Origin: Pseudomonas sp. 10-1B
GTDB lineage: Bacteria > Pseudomonadota > Gammaproteobacteria > Pseudomonadales > Pseudomonadaceae
Assembly (NCBI RefSeq): GCF_000935045.1
Contig: NZ_JYKS01000021.1
Location: 1 to 64,000 of the forward strand
Direction: 5' to 3'
Length of the DNA stretch: 64,000 nt
Positions 56,251-64,000 of this stretch are shown here, piece by piece (positions within the stretch are counted from its first letter, which is position 1; the number at the start of each line of letters is the position of its first letter). The position numbers and the translations under genes were made by a program. A model generated the notes under the pieces. That model was given only the letters and a program-made list of their open reading frames with translations, was not told where the DNA came from and did not search any database.

Positions 56251-57594
56251 CTACGCCTGCCCGGTACGCTCGAAGCGCCGGGCCAGCAACAGGTAAGCGA
56301 GGATCCCCAGCACGCCATGGGCGGCCACGAACCAGAGTGCGTTGTGGAACGAACCAGTGCTGGCCACCACATAACCGATCACCAGTGGGGTGACGATGCC
56401 GGCAACGTTGCCAATGCCGTTGAACACGCCACCGCACAGGCCAACCATCTTCTTCGGCGCCACATCCGACAGCACCGCCCAGCCCACCGCCGCCAGGCCC
56501 TTGCCGAAGAAGGCCAGGGTCATCAGGGCGATCACCGCCGCGTTGCCCTCCACATAGTTGGCCAGCACCAAGGTGGTGGACAGTGCCATGCCGATGATGA
56601 ACGGGGTCTTGCGCGCCCTGGACGGATGCACGCCACGGCGGATCAGCCAGTCAGACACGAAGCCACCGAGGATGCCACCGGTAAAGCCGCAAATCGCAGG
56701 CAACGCGGCCACCCAGCCAGCTTCCATGATGGTCATGCCGCGGCCCTTGATCAGGTAGATCGGGAACCAGGTGATGAAGAAGTAGGTAAGCGCGGTGATG
56801 CAGTATTGGCCCAGGTACACCGCCCACAGGTTGCGGCTGGTGAACAGCTGCATGACTTCGGCACGGGTCGGCTTGCTTTTGGCCGCCTTGCGTTCCTTTT
56901 CCAGGTCGACCAGCGCGCCGCCTTCACGCATGTAGTCCAGCTCTTCGCGGCTCAGCCACGGCGCATTGTGCGGCTCATGATACAGGCGGAACCACACGAC
57001 ACTCAGCAGCAACCCCAATACCCCCATCCAGATGAACACCTGCTCCCAGCTCAGCGTATGGGTCATCCATGCCATCAGCGGGGCGAACACCACCACAGCC
57101 ATGTACTGCGCCGAGTTGAACAGTGCAGAAGCAGTGCCGCGTTCACGCGTGGGGAACCAGCAACTGACGATGCGCGAGTTGGCCGGGAAGGCCGGCGACT
57201 CCACCAGGCCGAGCATGAAACGCATGGAAAACAGCGCCACCGCGGCGGATACACCGGCCAGGCCCATCCAGCCCACGGTGCCTTGCAGCAAGGTGAACAG
57301 CGACCAGAGGATCAGGCTGATGCCATAGACGCGGCGGGCGCCGAAGCGGTCGAGCAGCCAGCCACCAGGGACCTGGCCCAAGGCGTATGCCCAGGCGAAA
57401 GCGGAGAAGACCATGCCCAGCATGACCGGGTCCATGCCGAGGTCCTTGAGCACCTCGGTACCGGTGATCGACAAGGTGGCGCGGTCAGCGTAGTTGATGA
57501 CGGTGATGACGAAGATAAGTGCCAGGACCAGGAAGCGATGGCGACCGATCCCGGCCACAGCCTGCGTTGCGGCGACGGCGGATTTGCTGTTCAT
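56251..57594 (-). CDS. gudP: GudP-like MFS transporter (glucarate/galactarate type)
   Basis: A 447-residue, 12-helix transporter of the anion:cation symporter group. The segments NYADRATLSITGTEVLKDLG, FSAFAWAYALGQVPGGWLLD, SRIVSCWFP and QYCITALTYFFITWFPIYL closely follow GudP of E. coli. It would import D-glucarate or galactarate with protons, feeding the gudD dehydratase at 60.1 kb. It is transcribed alone, with its own terminator. Substrate assignment rests on resemblance and context. Confidence 0.82.
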   Translation of the reverse strand: MNSKSAVAATQAVAGIGRHRFLVLALIFVITVINYADRATLSITGTEVLKDLGMDPVMLGMVFSAFAWAYALGQVPGGWLLDRFGARRVYGISLILWSLFTLLQGTVGWMGLAGVSAAVALFSMRFMLGLVESPAFPANSRIVSCWFPTRERGTASALFNSAQYMAVVVFAPLMAWMTHTLSWEQVFIWMGVLGLLLSVVWFRLYHEPHNAPWLSREELDYMREGGALVDLEKERKAAKSKPTRAEVMQLFTSRNLWAVYLGQYCITALTYFFITWFPIYLIKGRGMTIMEAGWVAALPAICGFTGGILGGFVSDWLIRRGVHPSRARKTPFIIGMALSTTLVLANYVEGNAAVIALMTLAFFGKGLAAVGWAVLSDVAPKKMVGLCGGVFNGIGNVAGIVTPLVIGYVVASTGSFHNALWFVAAHGVLGILAYLLLARRFERTGQA

Positions 57595-57667
57595 GTGGAC
57601 CCTCTTGCTTCTCGGTGGAAGCGATTGTTCTTGTGCAGAGAAGGTGTGGCCTTGTGTTGCCTGTGCC

Positions 57668-57740
57668 GGCCTCTTCGCGGGTGAACCCGCTCCTACAAGG
57701 GGGGTGACCCATGTAGAGCGGGCTTGCCCGCGAAAGGGCC
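57668..57740. repeat. REP pair
   Basis: A REP unit (ctcttcgcgggtgaacccgc...) at 57668-57700 is followed by a partial unit in the opposite sense (agagcgggcttgcccgcgaa) at 57715-57740. They separate the dehydrogenase from the transporter gene. Confidence 0.75.
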
Positions 57741-57747
57741 CTGTCAG

Positions 57748-58701
57748 TCAAACCACCCGATTCGGCGGCAGCTCACCGCTAAAACAGGCTTCAAGGTTGT
57801 GCAGGACCATGCGCCCCATCTCCAACCGGGTTTGTAGCGTGGCGCTGCCGCGATGCGGTTGCAGGCTGGCCTGGTTCAGGTCCAGCAAGGCCGGCGGCAC
57901 ATGCGGCTCATCGACGAACACATCCAGCCCGGCACCGGCAATGCGCCCTTCGCGCAACGCCTCCACCAGTGCATCCTCGTCGACCAACTTGCCGCGTGCC
58001 ACGTTGATCAGGTAACCCTGCGGCCCTAATGCCTCCAGCACCTCGGCCGTCACCAGCACTTGCCCGCCATCAGCGGAAGCGGCCACTACCAGCACATCCA
58101 CCGAACGCGCCAGCTCAACCAGCTCGGGCTCGTAGCGGTACCCCGTTTCTGGCTGCTCGTGTCGCCCGTTGTAGGCGATGCTCATGTCGAAGGCTGCGGC
58201 GCGGCGAGCGATTGCCTTACCCACCTGACCCAGGCCGACGATGCCCAGCGCGCAGCCACTGACCCGCCGTGCCAACGGCAGGTCGACCTTGCCCCACAAG
58301 CCATCGCGCACCAGCCGCTCCCCCTCGCCCAGGCGGCGCAGGCTGCTGATGATCAGGCCCATGGCCAGGTCGGCCACATCGGCGGTGAGTACGCCCGGCG
58401 TGGTGGTGACATGAACGCCGCGGCTGGCCGCGTGGCGCAGGTCGACAGCATCGGTGCCGATGCCGCTGATGGCGATGATCTGCAGCGCGGGCAGCTGGTC
58501 CATCAGCGCATTGGACAGCCCCTTGGCACCGCCGGTGACCACGCCGCGAATACGCGGGCCAACTTCCTCCAGCAGCTGTTGCGGGTTGTGTTGCTGATAC
58601 AGGCGATGCACCTGATAGGCGTTGACCAGTTGGGCATCGATGGCCTCTGGTACGGGCTGGGTCAACAGCACTTCGATGGAATTGTCGTTCATCATGGGCA
58701 T
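57748..58701 (-). CDS. D-isomer-specific 2-hydroxyacid dehydrogenase
   Basis: A 317-residue NAD(P)-dependent dehydrogenase. The nucleotide-binding motif is GIVGLGQVGKAIA; catalytic residues appear in NVARGKLVDEDAL (Arg), FVDEPHVP (Glu) and LQPHRGSAT (His). It resembles hydroxypyruvate/glyoxylate or 2-ketoaldonate reductases. The ATG at 58701 is chosen; two later ATGs and an earlier TTG are alternatives. A LysR gene is divergent 89 bp away. The context suggests sugar-acid catabolism; the substrate is not settled. Confidence 0.88.
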   Translation of the reverse strand: MPMMNDNSIEVLLTQPVPEAIDAQLVNAYQVHRLYQQHNPQQLLEEVGPRIRGVVTGGAKGLSNALMDQLPALQIIAISGIGTDAVDLRHAASRGVHVTTTPGVLTADVADLAMGLIISSLRRLGEGERLVRDGLWGKVDLPLARRVSGCALGIVGLGQVGKAIARRAAAFDMSIAYNGRHEQPETGYRYEPELVELARSVDVLVVAASADGGQVLVTAEVLEALGPQGYLINVARGKLVDEDALVEALREGRIAGAGLDVFVDEPHVPPALLDLNQASLQPHRGSATLQTRLEMGRMVLHNLEACFSGELPPNRVV

Positions 58702-58790
58702 CCGGCAGTTCAAGACATGCCTCGATGCTAGGCCGCGATTTGATACAGGTCTAATATAGATGCTGGATCGAATAATTCAGGAATTGAATC

Positions 58791-59678
58791 ATGGAGCTGC
58801 ACCAGTTGCGCTGCTTCGTGGCCGTTGCCGAAGAGCTGCATTTCGGCCGCGCCGCCACCCGTCTGCACATGACCCAGCCGCCCTTGAGCCGGCAAATCCA
58901 GCTGCTGGAACATGCCCTGGGCGTACTGCTGCTCGAACGTAACAACCGCCAGGCACGGCTGACCCTGGCGGGCCAGAGCTTTCTCGAAGATGCCCGGCGC
59001 ATCCTGCAGATCGCCGAGTCGGCCAGCCAGTCAGCGCGGCGTATTGCCCATGGCGAAGCGGGCCGTTTAACCCTGGGTTTCACCGCAGTGGGCGCCTATA
59101 GCATGGTCCCGCGCCTGCTGGTGCATGCCGGGCAAACGCTGCCGGATATAGAGTTGGTGCTTAGCGAGCGCGTCTCCAGCACCCAGGTACACGACCTGGA
59201 AGCTGGGCTGATCGATGTCGGCCTGGTACGTCAGGTGTTGCCCAGCGCACGCGTGGAATACCTGCCGATCCACCGCGAACCCTTCGTCGCCGCCTTGCCT
59301 GCCAGGCATGCCCTGGCGGCGCGCGAGCGGCTCAGGCCGAGCGACTTCGACCAGCAACCGTTCGTGATGTACAGCGCCAACGAAGGGCGCTATTTCCATG
59401 ACCGCATCGCCAACCTGTTTGCCCGGCACGAAGTGCAGCCACGGTATCTGCACCAGTTGGGGCAGACTCATTCGATCCTGGGGTTGGTCAATGTGGGATT
59501 GGGGTGCGCGGTGGTGCCGGCTTCGTCGCAGGCGTTGCGCCTGGACCAGGTGGCGTTCAGGCCGCTGGTGGGGATGGAGCAGCAAGCGGAGATTTTCCTG
59601 GCGTTCTGCCGGGATAGCCCCAACCCGGTGCTGGGGGCATTCGTGGAGATGGCGCGGGCCTTCTTTGAACAGCATTAA
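58791..59678 (+). CDS. LysR-family transcriptional regulator
   Basis: A 295-residue LysR protein: MELHQLRCFVAVAEELHFGR opens the winged helix-turn-helix and HMTQPPLSRQIQLLE is the recognition helix region. The effector-binding domain follows (RLTLGFTAVGAYSMVPRLL). It is divergent from the 2-hydroxyacid dehydrogenase, its probable target. Confidence 0.9.
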   Translation: MELHQLRCFVAVAEELHFGRAATRLHMTQPPLSRQIQLLEHALGVLLLERNNRQARLTLAGQSFLEDARRILQIAESASQSARRIAHGEAGRLTLGFTAVGAYSMVPRLLVHAGQTLPDIELVLSERVSSTQVHDLEAGLIDVGLVRQVLPSARVEYLPIHREPFVAALPARHALAARERLRPSDFDQQPFVMYSANEGRYFHDRIANLFARHEVQPRYLHQLGQTHSILGLVNVGLGCAVVPASSQALRLDQVAFRPLVGMEQQAEIFLAFCRDSPNPVLGAFVEMARAFFEQH

Positions 59679-59690
59679 CCTGTACCGGCC

Positions 59691-60107
59691 TCTTCGCGGG
59701 TAAACCCGCTCCCACAGGATCAACACAGGCCTCAAGCGCTGTGCAGTAGCTGTGGACCACTGCCTTGCTCAAAAACTGAAGGCTTGCGCAAATCTCTGTG
59801 GGAGCGGCTTTAGCCGCGAACACCGGCAAAGCCGGTGCCATCCACCGCGCTCGGCTCTTCGCGGGCTCGCCCGCTCCCACAGGATCAACACAGGACTCAA
59901 GCGCTGTGCAGTAGCTGTGGGCCACTGCCTTGCTCAAAAACTGAAGGTTTGCGCAATCTCTGTGGGAGCGGCTTTAGCCGCGAACACCGGCAAAGCCGGT
60001 GCCATCCACCGCGCTTGGCTCTTCGCGGGCTCGCCCGCTCCCACAGGCACTCTACAGGCCTGAGGGCTGCACCGTACCTGTGGGAGCGGGCATGCCCGCG
60101 AAGAGGT
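59691..60107. repeat. Tandem REP array with a 165-bp unit
   Basis: Unit 1 (59691-59855) and unit 2 (59856-60019) are nearly identical and a partial third (60020-60050) begins the same way. Each carries a REP copy, the segment caagcgctgtgcagtagctg, and a second REP with gtgggagcggctttagccg. A further REP lies at 60079-60107. The array fills the space between LysR and gudD. Confidence 0.85.
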
Positions 60108-60115
60108 CAGCAGCC

Positions 60116-61471
60116 CTAGCGCACCAGGCAAGGCCGCTTGTTATCGAAGCTCCACCCAGGGATCAGGAACTGCATCGCCACACTATCATCCCGCGCCCCC
60201 AGCCCCATGTTGCGGTAGCACTCGTGGGCCTTGGCCAACTGGTCTTCATCCAGCTCAACCCCCAGCCCCGGCCGCGCCGGCACGTGCACATGGCCGTCGA
60301 CAATGCGCAGCGGGTCGCGGGTCAGGCGCTGGCCGTCCTGCCAGATCCAGTGGGTGTCGATCGCCGTGATCTCGCCCGGCGCCGCCGCGGCCACCTGGGT
60401 GAACATCGCCAGCGAAATATCGAAGTGGTTGTTCGAATGCGAACCCCAGGTCAGCCCCCAGTCGTTGCACATCTGCGCCACACGCACCGAGCCCTGCAAG
60501 GTCCAGAAATGCGGGTCGGCCAGCGGAATGTCTACCGACTGCAACTGGATCGCATGGCCCATCTGCCGCCAGTCAGTAGCGATCATGTTGGTGGCGGTGG
60601 GCAAGCCGGTCGCGCGACGGAACTCGGCCATCACCTCACGGCCCGAGTAACCGTTCTCGGCACCGCACGGGTCTTCGGCGTAGGCCAGCACGTCGTGCTT
60701 GTCGCGGCACAGGGCAATGGCCTCCTTCAGCGACCAGGCGCCGTTCGGGTCCAGGGTGATGCGTGCTTCAGGGAAGCGTTCGGCCAGGGCCGTCACCGCT
60801 TCCATCTCCTCTTCGCCCCGCAGCACCCCACCCTTGAGCTTGAAGTCACTGAAGCCATAGCGCGCCTTGGCGGCTTCGGCCAGGCGCACTACCGCCTCCG
60901 CGGTCAGGGCCTTTTCGTGGCGCAGGCGGAACCAGTCGTCATCGGCATCCGCCTCGTTACGGTAGGCCAGGTCGGTCTGCTGGCGGTCACCGATATAGAA
61001 CAGGTAACCCAGCATCTTCACCGCATCGCGCTGCTGGCCCTCGCCCAGCAGTGCCGCCATGGGCACGTTCAGGTGCTGGCCGAGCAGGTCCAGCAGCGCC
61101 GACTCGATGGCCGTTACTGCATGCACGGTAATGCGCAGGTCGAAGGTCTGCAGGCCACGCCCGGCCGCGTCGCGGTTGGCGAAGGTCTGGCGCATGGCAT
61201 TGAGCACACGCTGGTAATGGCCGATCGGCTGGCCGACCACCAGGCTGCGGGCGTCTTCCAGGGTCTGGCGGATCTTCTCGCCGCCGGGTACCTCGCCCAG
61301 GCCGGTATTGCCGGCGCTGTCACGCAGCACCACCACGTTACGGGTAAAGAACGGGCCATGCGCGCCACTGAGGTTGAGCAGCATGCTGTCGTGGCCGGCC
61401 ACGGGGATCACCCGCAAGTCGGTGACCACGGGGGTGCTGCTGTGAACGGCGGGGGTTGTCTGCATGTTCAT
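60116..61471 (-). CDS. gudD: Glucarate dehydratase
   Basis: A 451-residue enolase-superfamily enzyme that dehydrates D-glucarate to 5-keto-4-deoxyglucarate. Visible features are the catalytic Lys in DFKLKGG, metal ligands in [14 protein letters not shown] and TNMIATDW, and the catalytic His region [15 protein letters not shown]. Length matches GudD. The ATG at 61471 lies just after ttgtctgc; the longer frame to 61576 overlaps the transporter gene and is not supported. It follows the MFS gene on the same strand (20 bp gap), forming an operon. Confidence 0.93.
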   Translation of the reverse strand: MNMQTTPAVHSSTPVVTDLRVIPVAGHDSMLLNLSGAHGPFFTRNVVVLRDSAGNTGLGEVPGGEKIRQTLEDARSLVVGQPIGHYQRVLNAMRQTFANRDAAGRGLQTFDLRITVHAVTAIESALLDLLGQHLNVPMAALLGEGQQRDAVKMLGYLFYIGDRQQTDLAYRNEADADDDWFRLRHEKALTAEAVVRLAEAAKARYGFSDFKLKGGVLRGEEEMEAVTALAERFPEARITLDPNGAWSLKEAIALCRDKHDVLAYAEDPCGAENGYSGREVMAEFRRATGLPTATNMIATDWRQMGHAIQLQSVDIPLADPHFWTLQGSVRVAQMCNDWGLTWGSHSNNHFDISLAMFTQVAAAAPGEITAIDTHWIWQDGQRLTRDPLRIVDGHVHVPARPGLGVELDEDQLAKAHECYRNMGLGARDDSVAMQFLIPGWSFDNKRPCLVR

Positions 61472-61490
61472 GGTTGTTGTCTCGCAGTCA

Positions 61491-62843
61491 TCAGTGGGTC
61501 TGGCCCAGGGCCGAAGGGGCCTTGAGCTCGTCAGAAGGGGCGCCCTTTGGGCGAGTGCGTACAAAGAAGATGGCAATCGCCGCCAGCACCGAGGTCACGG
61601 CCAGGCCATACAAGCCACCCTGGATAGACCCGGTCTGCTGCTCCAGCAGGCCGAAGGTAGTGGGGGCGACGAAACCGCCCAGGTTGCCGACCGAGTTGAT
61701 CAGGGCGATTACCGCCGCCGCGATGCGCGCATCCAGGTAGCCCTGTGGGATCGGCCAGAACAGTGACGAGGCCGACTTGAAACCAATGGCCGCGAAGCAC
61801 ACGGCGACGAAGGCGAACACCGGCCCACCAGTGGTGGACATGAACATGCCGATGGCGGCAACCACCAGCGCCCCCGCCACCCAGGCCTGCTGGAATTTCC
61901 AGCGCGCGGAGCCGGCGGCGAAGGCGTACATGGCCAGGATCGAGATCAGCCACGGGATCGAGTTGAAGAAGCCGACCTGCAGGTCGCTGAGGTCGCCCAT
62001 GCGCTTGATGATGCTCGGCAGCCAGAAGGTGGCGGCATAGATGGTCAGCTGGATGCAGAAGTAGATCAGGCAGAACAGCACGATCTGGCGGTCCTTGAGC
62101 AGGCTCCAGGCCGACGGCTTGACCGCGCCGAGCGCCTCGCGCTGCTGCTGCTCGCGGTCGATGGTGGCCACCAGCGCATCCTGCTCGGCCTGGCTCAGCC
62201 ACTTGGCATCCTGCGGTTTGGAGTCGAGCCAGAAGAACACGAAGAAGCACAGCGTGACCGAGGCCATGCCTTCGATGAACAGCATCCACTGCCAGCCGTG
62301 CATGCCCAGGCCCTGGATCTGCATCAGCGCGCCGGCCAGTGGCCCGGAAATCAGCGAGGCCAGCGCCGAGCCGCTGAGGAAGATGGCAATCGCCTTGCCC
62401 CGCTCGGCGGCGGGCAGCCAGCGGGTGAAGTAATAGATCACCCCCGGGAAGAAGCCCGCTTCGGCCACGCCGAGCAGAAAGCGCAACACGTAGAACTGGG
62501 TTTCGTTCTGCACGAAGGCCATGGCGGTGGCCACCAACCCCCAGGTGAACATGATGCGGGTCAGCCACAAGCGCGCACCCACGCGCTGCAGCAGCATGTT
62601 AGAGGGCACTTCGAACAGTGCATAACCAATGAAGAACAGCCCGGCGCCAAAGCCATAGGCCGCGGCGCTGATACCCAGGTCGCTTTCCAGGTGCGGGCGG
62701 ACGAAGCCGATGTTGACGCGGTCGAGGTAGTTGACGATGAACATGATGACGAACAGCGGCAGGACGTGGCGCTTGACCTTGGCCACGGCGCAGGCCAAGG
62801 CATCGCCTTCATTCCGGGTAGACGGAGCGAGGGTGTCGTTCAC
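61491..62843 (-). CDS. MFS transporter, anion:cation symporter family
   Basis: A 450-residue, 12-helix transporter. [20 protein letters not shown] and [21 protein letters not shown] are signatures of the tartrate/phthalate/hexuronate group. The start is GTG at 62843 with gggag upstream; the frame further upstream includes the operator region and is not coding. It is the first gene of the operon with gudD and probably imports glucarate or a related sugar acid; it differs from the GudP-like protein at 56.3 kb. Confidence 0.87.
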   Translation of the reverse strand: MNDTLAPSTRNEGDALACAVAKVKRHVLPLFVIMFIVNYLDRVNIGFVRPHLESDLGISAAAYGFGAGLFFIGYALFEVPSNMLLQRVGARLWLTRIMFTWGLVATAMAFVQNETQFYVLRFLLGVAEAGFFPGVIYYFTRWLPAAERGKAIAIFLSGSALASLISGPLAGALMQIQGLGMHGWQWMLFIEGMASVTLCFFVFFWLDSKPQDAKWLSQAEQDALVATIDREQQQREALGAVKPSAWSLLKDRQIVLFCLIYFCIQLTIYAATFWLPSIIKRMGDLSDLQVGFFNSIPWLISILAMYAFAAGSARWKFQQAWVAGALVVAAIGMFMSTTGGPVFAFVAVCFAAIGFKSASSLFWPIPQGYLDARIAAAVIALINSVGNLGGFVAPTTFGLLEQQTGSIQGGLYGLAVTSVLAAIAIFFVRTRPKGAPSDELKAPSALGQTH

Positions 62844-62924
62844 TTGCGGATCTCCCACTAATTGTTTTTGTGCGGGTCTAGGTTGTCTGACATGGCAGTG
62901 GGGTCGAGCATATGCCTGACACGG

Positions 62925-62935
62925 TTGTACGACAA
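62925..62935. promoter_or_regulatory. GntR-type operator, site 1
   Basis: TTGTACGACAA is the exact reverse complement of the site at 63070-63080. It lies 82 bp before the transporter start and near its likely promoter. Length and near-symmetry fit FadR-subfamily operators (T..GT.x.AC..A). Confidence 0.65.
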
Positions 62936-63069
62936 GATCAGCAGCGCGGTAAAAATTGCAAAATACAAGCTGTAAAAATGCCATTTTGCTGCGATCTTGC
63001 AAAAACAGCGTAACTTCTCGCTTCTCAGCCTAGCGAAAAATTCGGCAAAAAATATTTATATCGATTAAC

Positions 63070-63080
63070 TTGTCGTACAA
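63070..63080. promoter_or_regulatory. GntR-type operator, site 2
   Basis: TTGTCGTACAA lies 24 bp before the GntR regulator start, placed for autoregulation. With site 1 it brackets the divergent promoter region (62844-63104). Confidence 0.65.
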
Positions 63081-63104
63081 GACAAACAAGAAACGGATCG
63101 CCCC

Positions 63105-63806
63105 ATGGACCCCGAACACGCCCGCAAGCGCGGCCATAGCCGCGCCCATGACCTGGTTTCCAGCCTGACCCAGCAAATTTTGCTGGGCACCTTCAAGCCG
63201 GGTGACAAGCTGCCCTCGGAAAACACCCTGGTACGTGAGCACGGGGTCAGCCGCACTGTGGTCCGCGAAGCCTTGTCGAAGTTGCAGGCCTCGGGGCTGG
63301 TGGAGCCGCGCCACGGTATCGGTACGTTCGTGATGGAGCGCCAGGCCCAGGCCGGCCTGCGCATCGCGGCAGAAAGCGCGGCGAATGTGCGCGACCTGCT
63401 GGAGCTGCGCATTGGCCTGGAGGGCCAGGCCGCCGCCTTGGCCGCGCTGCGTCGTGATGAAGGGCATTTGGCACGGATGCGCCAGGCACTGGATGACTAC
63501 CAGGACCTGGCCGCCGCTGGCGACAGCTGCATCGAGGCCGACCGGCGCTTTCACCTGTTGATTGCCGAGGCCACCGGCAACCTGTATTTCACCGAAATGC
63601 TGCTGCAGCTGGGCAATGGCCTGATTCCGCGCAATCGCATGGCCGTGGCCGAACGCAGCGGGGCGAAGCTGGCGCGGCAGGCGTACCTGGCCAACCTGGA
63701 GCATGAGGCGATTCTCAATGCCATCCGCCGGCAGGACCCGGATGCAGCGCGCGCGGCGGTGTGCCTGCACCTGTCCAATAGCCGTGATCGGCTGTTGCCC
63801 GACTGA
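63105..63806 (+). CDS. FadR-subfamily GntR regulator
   Basis: A 233-residue regulator. The winged helix-turn-helix contains KLPSENTLVREHGVSRTVVR (about 35-54) and the FCD ligand domain has ELRIGLEGQAAALAA, RRFHLLIAEATGN and a late His in NLEHEAILNAI, the metal-binding pattern of FadR/DgoR-type proteins. It is divergent from the transporter-gudD operon and probably represses it until a sugar acid binds. Confidence 0.9.
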   Translation: MDPEHARKRGHSRAHDLVSSLTQQILLGTFKPGDKLPSENTLVREHGVSRTVVREALSKLQASGLVEPRHGIGTFVMERQAQAGLRIAAESAANVRDLLELRIGLEGQAAALAALRRDEGHLARMRQALDDYQDLAAAGDSCIEADRRFHLLIAEATGNLYFTEMLLQLGNGLIPRNRMAVAERSGAKLARQAYLANLEHEAILNAIRRQDPDAARAAVCLHLSNSRDRLLPD

Positions 63807-63844
63807 TTGTCAGGCAGCGCTCTGCCTTCGGACCTGATGCGGTC

Positions 63845-63965
63845 TTTGTGGGAGCGGCCTTGTGTCGCGAAAGGGCCGCAGAGCGGCCCCAGCAAATTCA
63901 GCCTTGATGCAAAGATCGTGGGGCCGCCCTACGGCCCTTTCGCGACACAAGGCCGCTCCTACAAA
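63845..63965. repeat. Long imperfect palindrome of REP elements
   Basis: Arms 63845-63878 and 63932-63965 (34 bp) are complementary with one mismatch, each a REP-like unit containing gtgtcgcgaaagggccg. It lies after the GntR gene. No gene is seen from 63807 to the window end. Confidence 0.85.
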
Positions 63966-64000
63966 GAGCACTGCAGGATGGTTACCAGGTCAGGCAGATC

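Noticed and set aside
54395..57684. Long plus-strand frames over the gabP-like and gudP-like genes
   Set aside because: His/Gln/Arg-rich translations typical of antisense to membrane proteins in GC-rich DNA.
59691..60107. Possible CRISPR array
   Set aside because: The units are REP elements in a 165-bp tandem duplication; there are no regular short spacers and no cas genes.
59999..61525. Plus-strand frame of 508 codons over gudD
   Set aside because: Antisense to a clear glucarate dehydratase and it reads through REP sequence.

Overview
The window reads as Pseudomonas chromosome, most like the P. putida group. The right-hand genes (gabP-like permease, glucarate catabolism, TonB receptors, LysR regulators) and the many REP elements built on the theme GTGGGAGCGGG...CCCGCGAAG are typical of that group. 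All calls come from reading the sequence and remembered family features; no database search was run.

Left part (about 0.35-33.1 kb): an integrative island with a layered structure. An 18-base match to the 3' end of a tmRNA gene (ssrA) with a terminator lies just before a P4/CP4-57-type tyrosine recombinase. Next comes a 7.8-kb block bounded by 158-bp direct repeats. It holds a second tyrosine recombinase and an operon hsdM-hsdS-ATPase-HNH nuclease without its own hsdR. A complete type I restriction-modification system follows on the minus strand (hsdM-hsdS-small gene-hsdR). Then come an Mrr-type endonuclease, a leoC-leoB-leoA dynamin-like operon, a zinc-ribbon gene, a decayed WYL regulator and an unknown membrane protein. 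After a second direct repeat there is an unrecognised five-gene operon (lipase-like hydrolase, AAA+ ATPase and three small proteins), then an ADP-ribosylglycohydrolase-like operon divergent from an intact WYL regulator. Paired TTCCA motifs 12 bp apart occur beside the first integrase and again near 17.5, 25.5 and 33.0 kb. This suggests the island grew by successive additions.

Middle part (33.1-40.2 kb): an iron-uptake locus with a sensor kinase, a catecholate-type TonB receptor and a response regulator in an interleaved order, followed by a DUF3649-PepSY-DUF3325 membrane operon. Fur-box-like sequences precede the receptor and the membrane operon. A decayed response regulator follows.

Second defence segment (40.5-47.6 kb): a complete type I Wadjet operon (jetABCD) between an Abi-like gene fragment and a transposase fragment.

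Right part (47.9-64 kb): ordinary chromosome. It contains a transducer-type siderophore receptor, a DHA2-type exporter with a divergent LysR, a YhcG-like nuclease, a GabP-like permease, a GudP-like transporter, a D-2-hydroxyacid dehydrogenase with a divergent LysR, and a transporter-gudD operon divergent from a FadR-type GntR regulator whose likely operators are visible. No tRNA, rRNA or CRISPR array was found.
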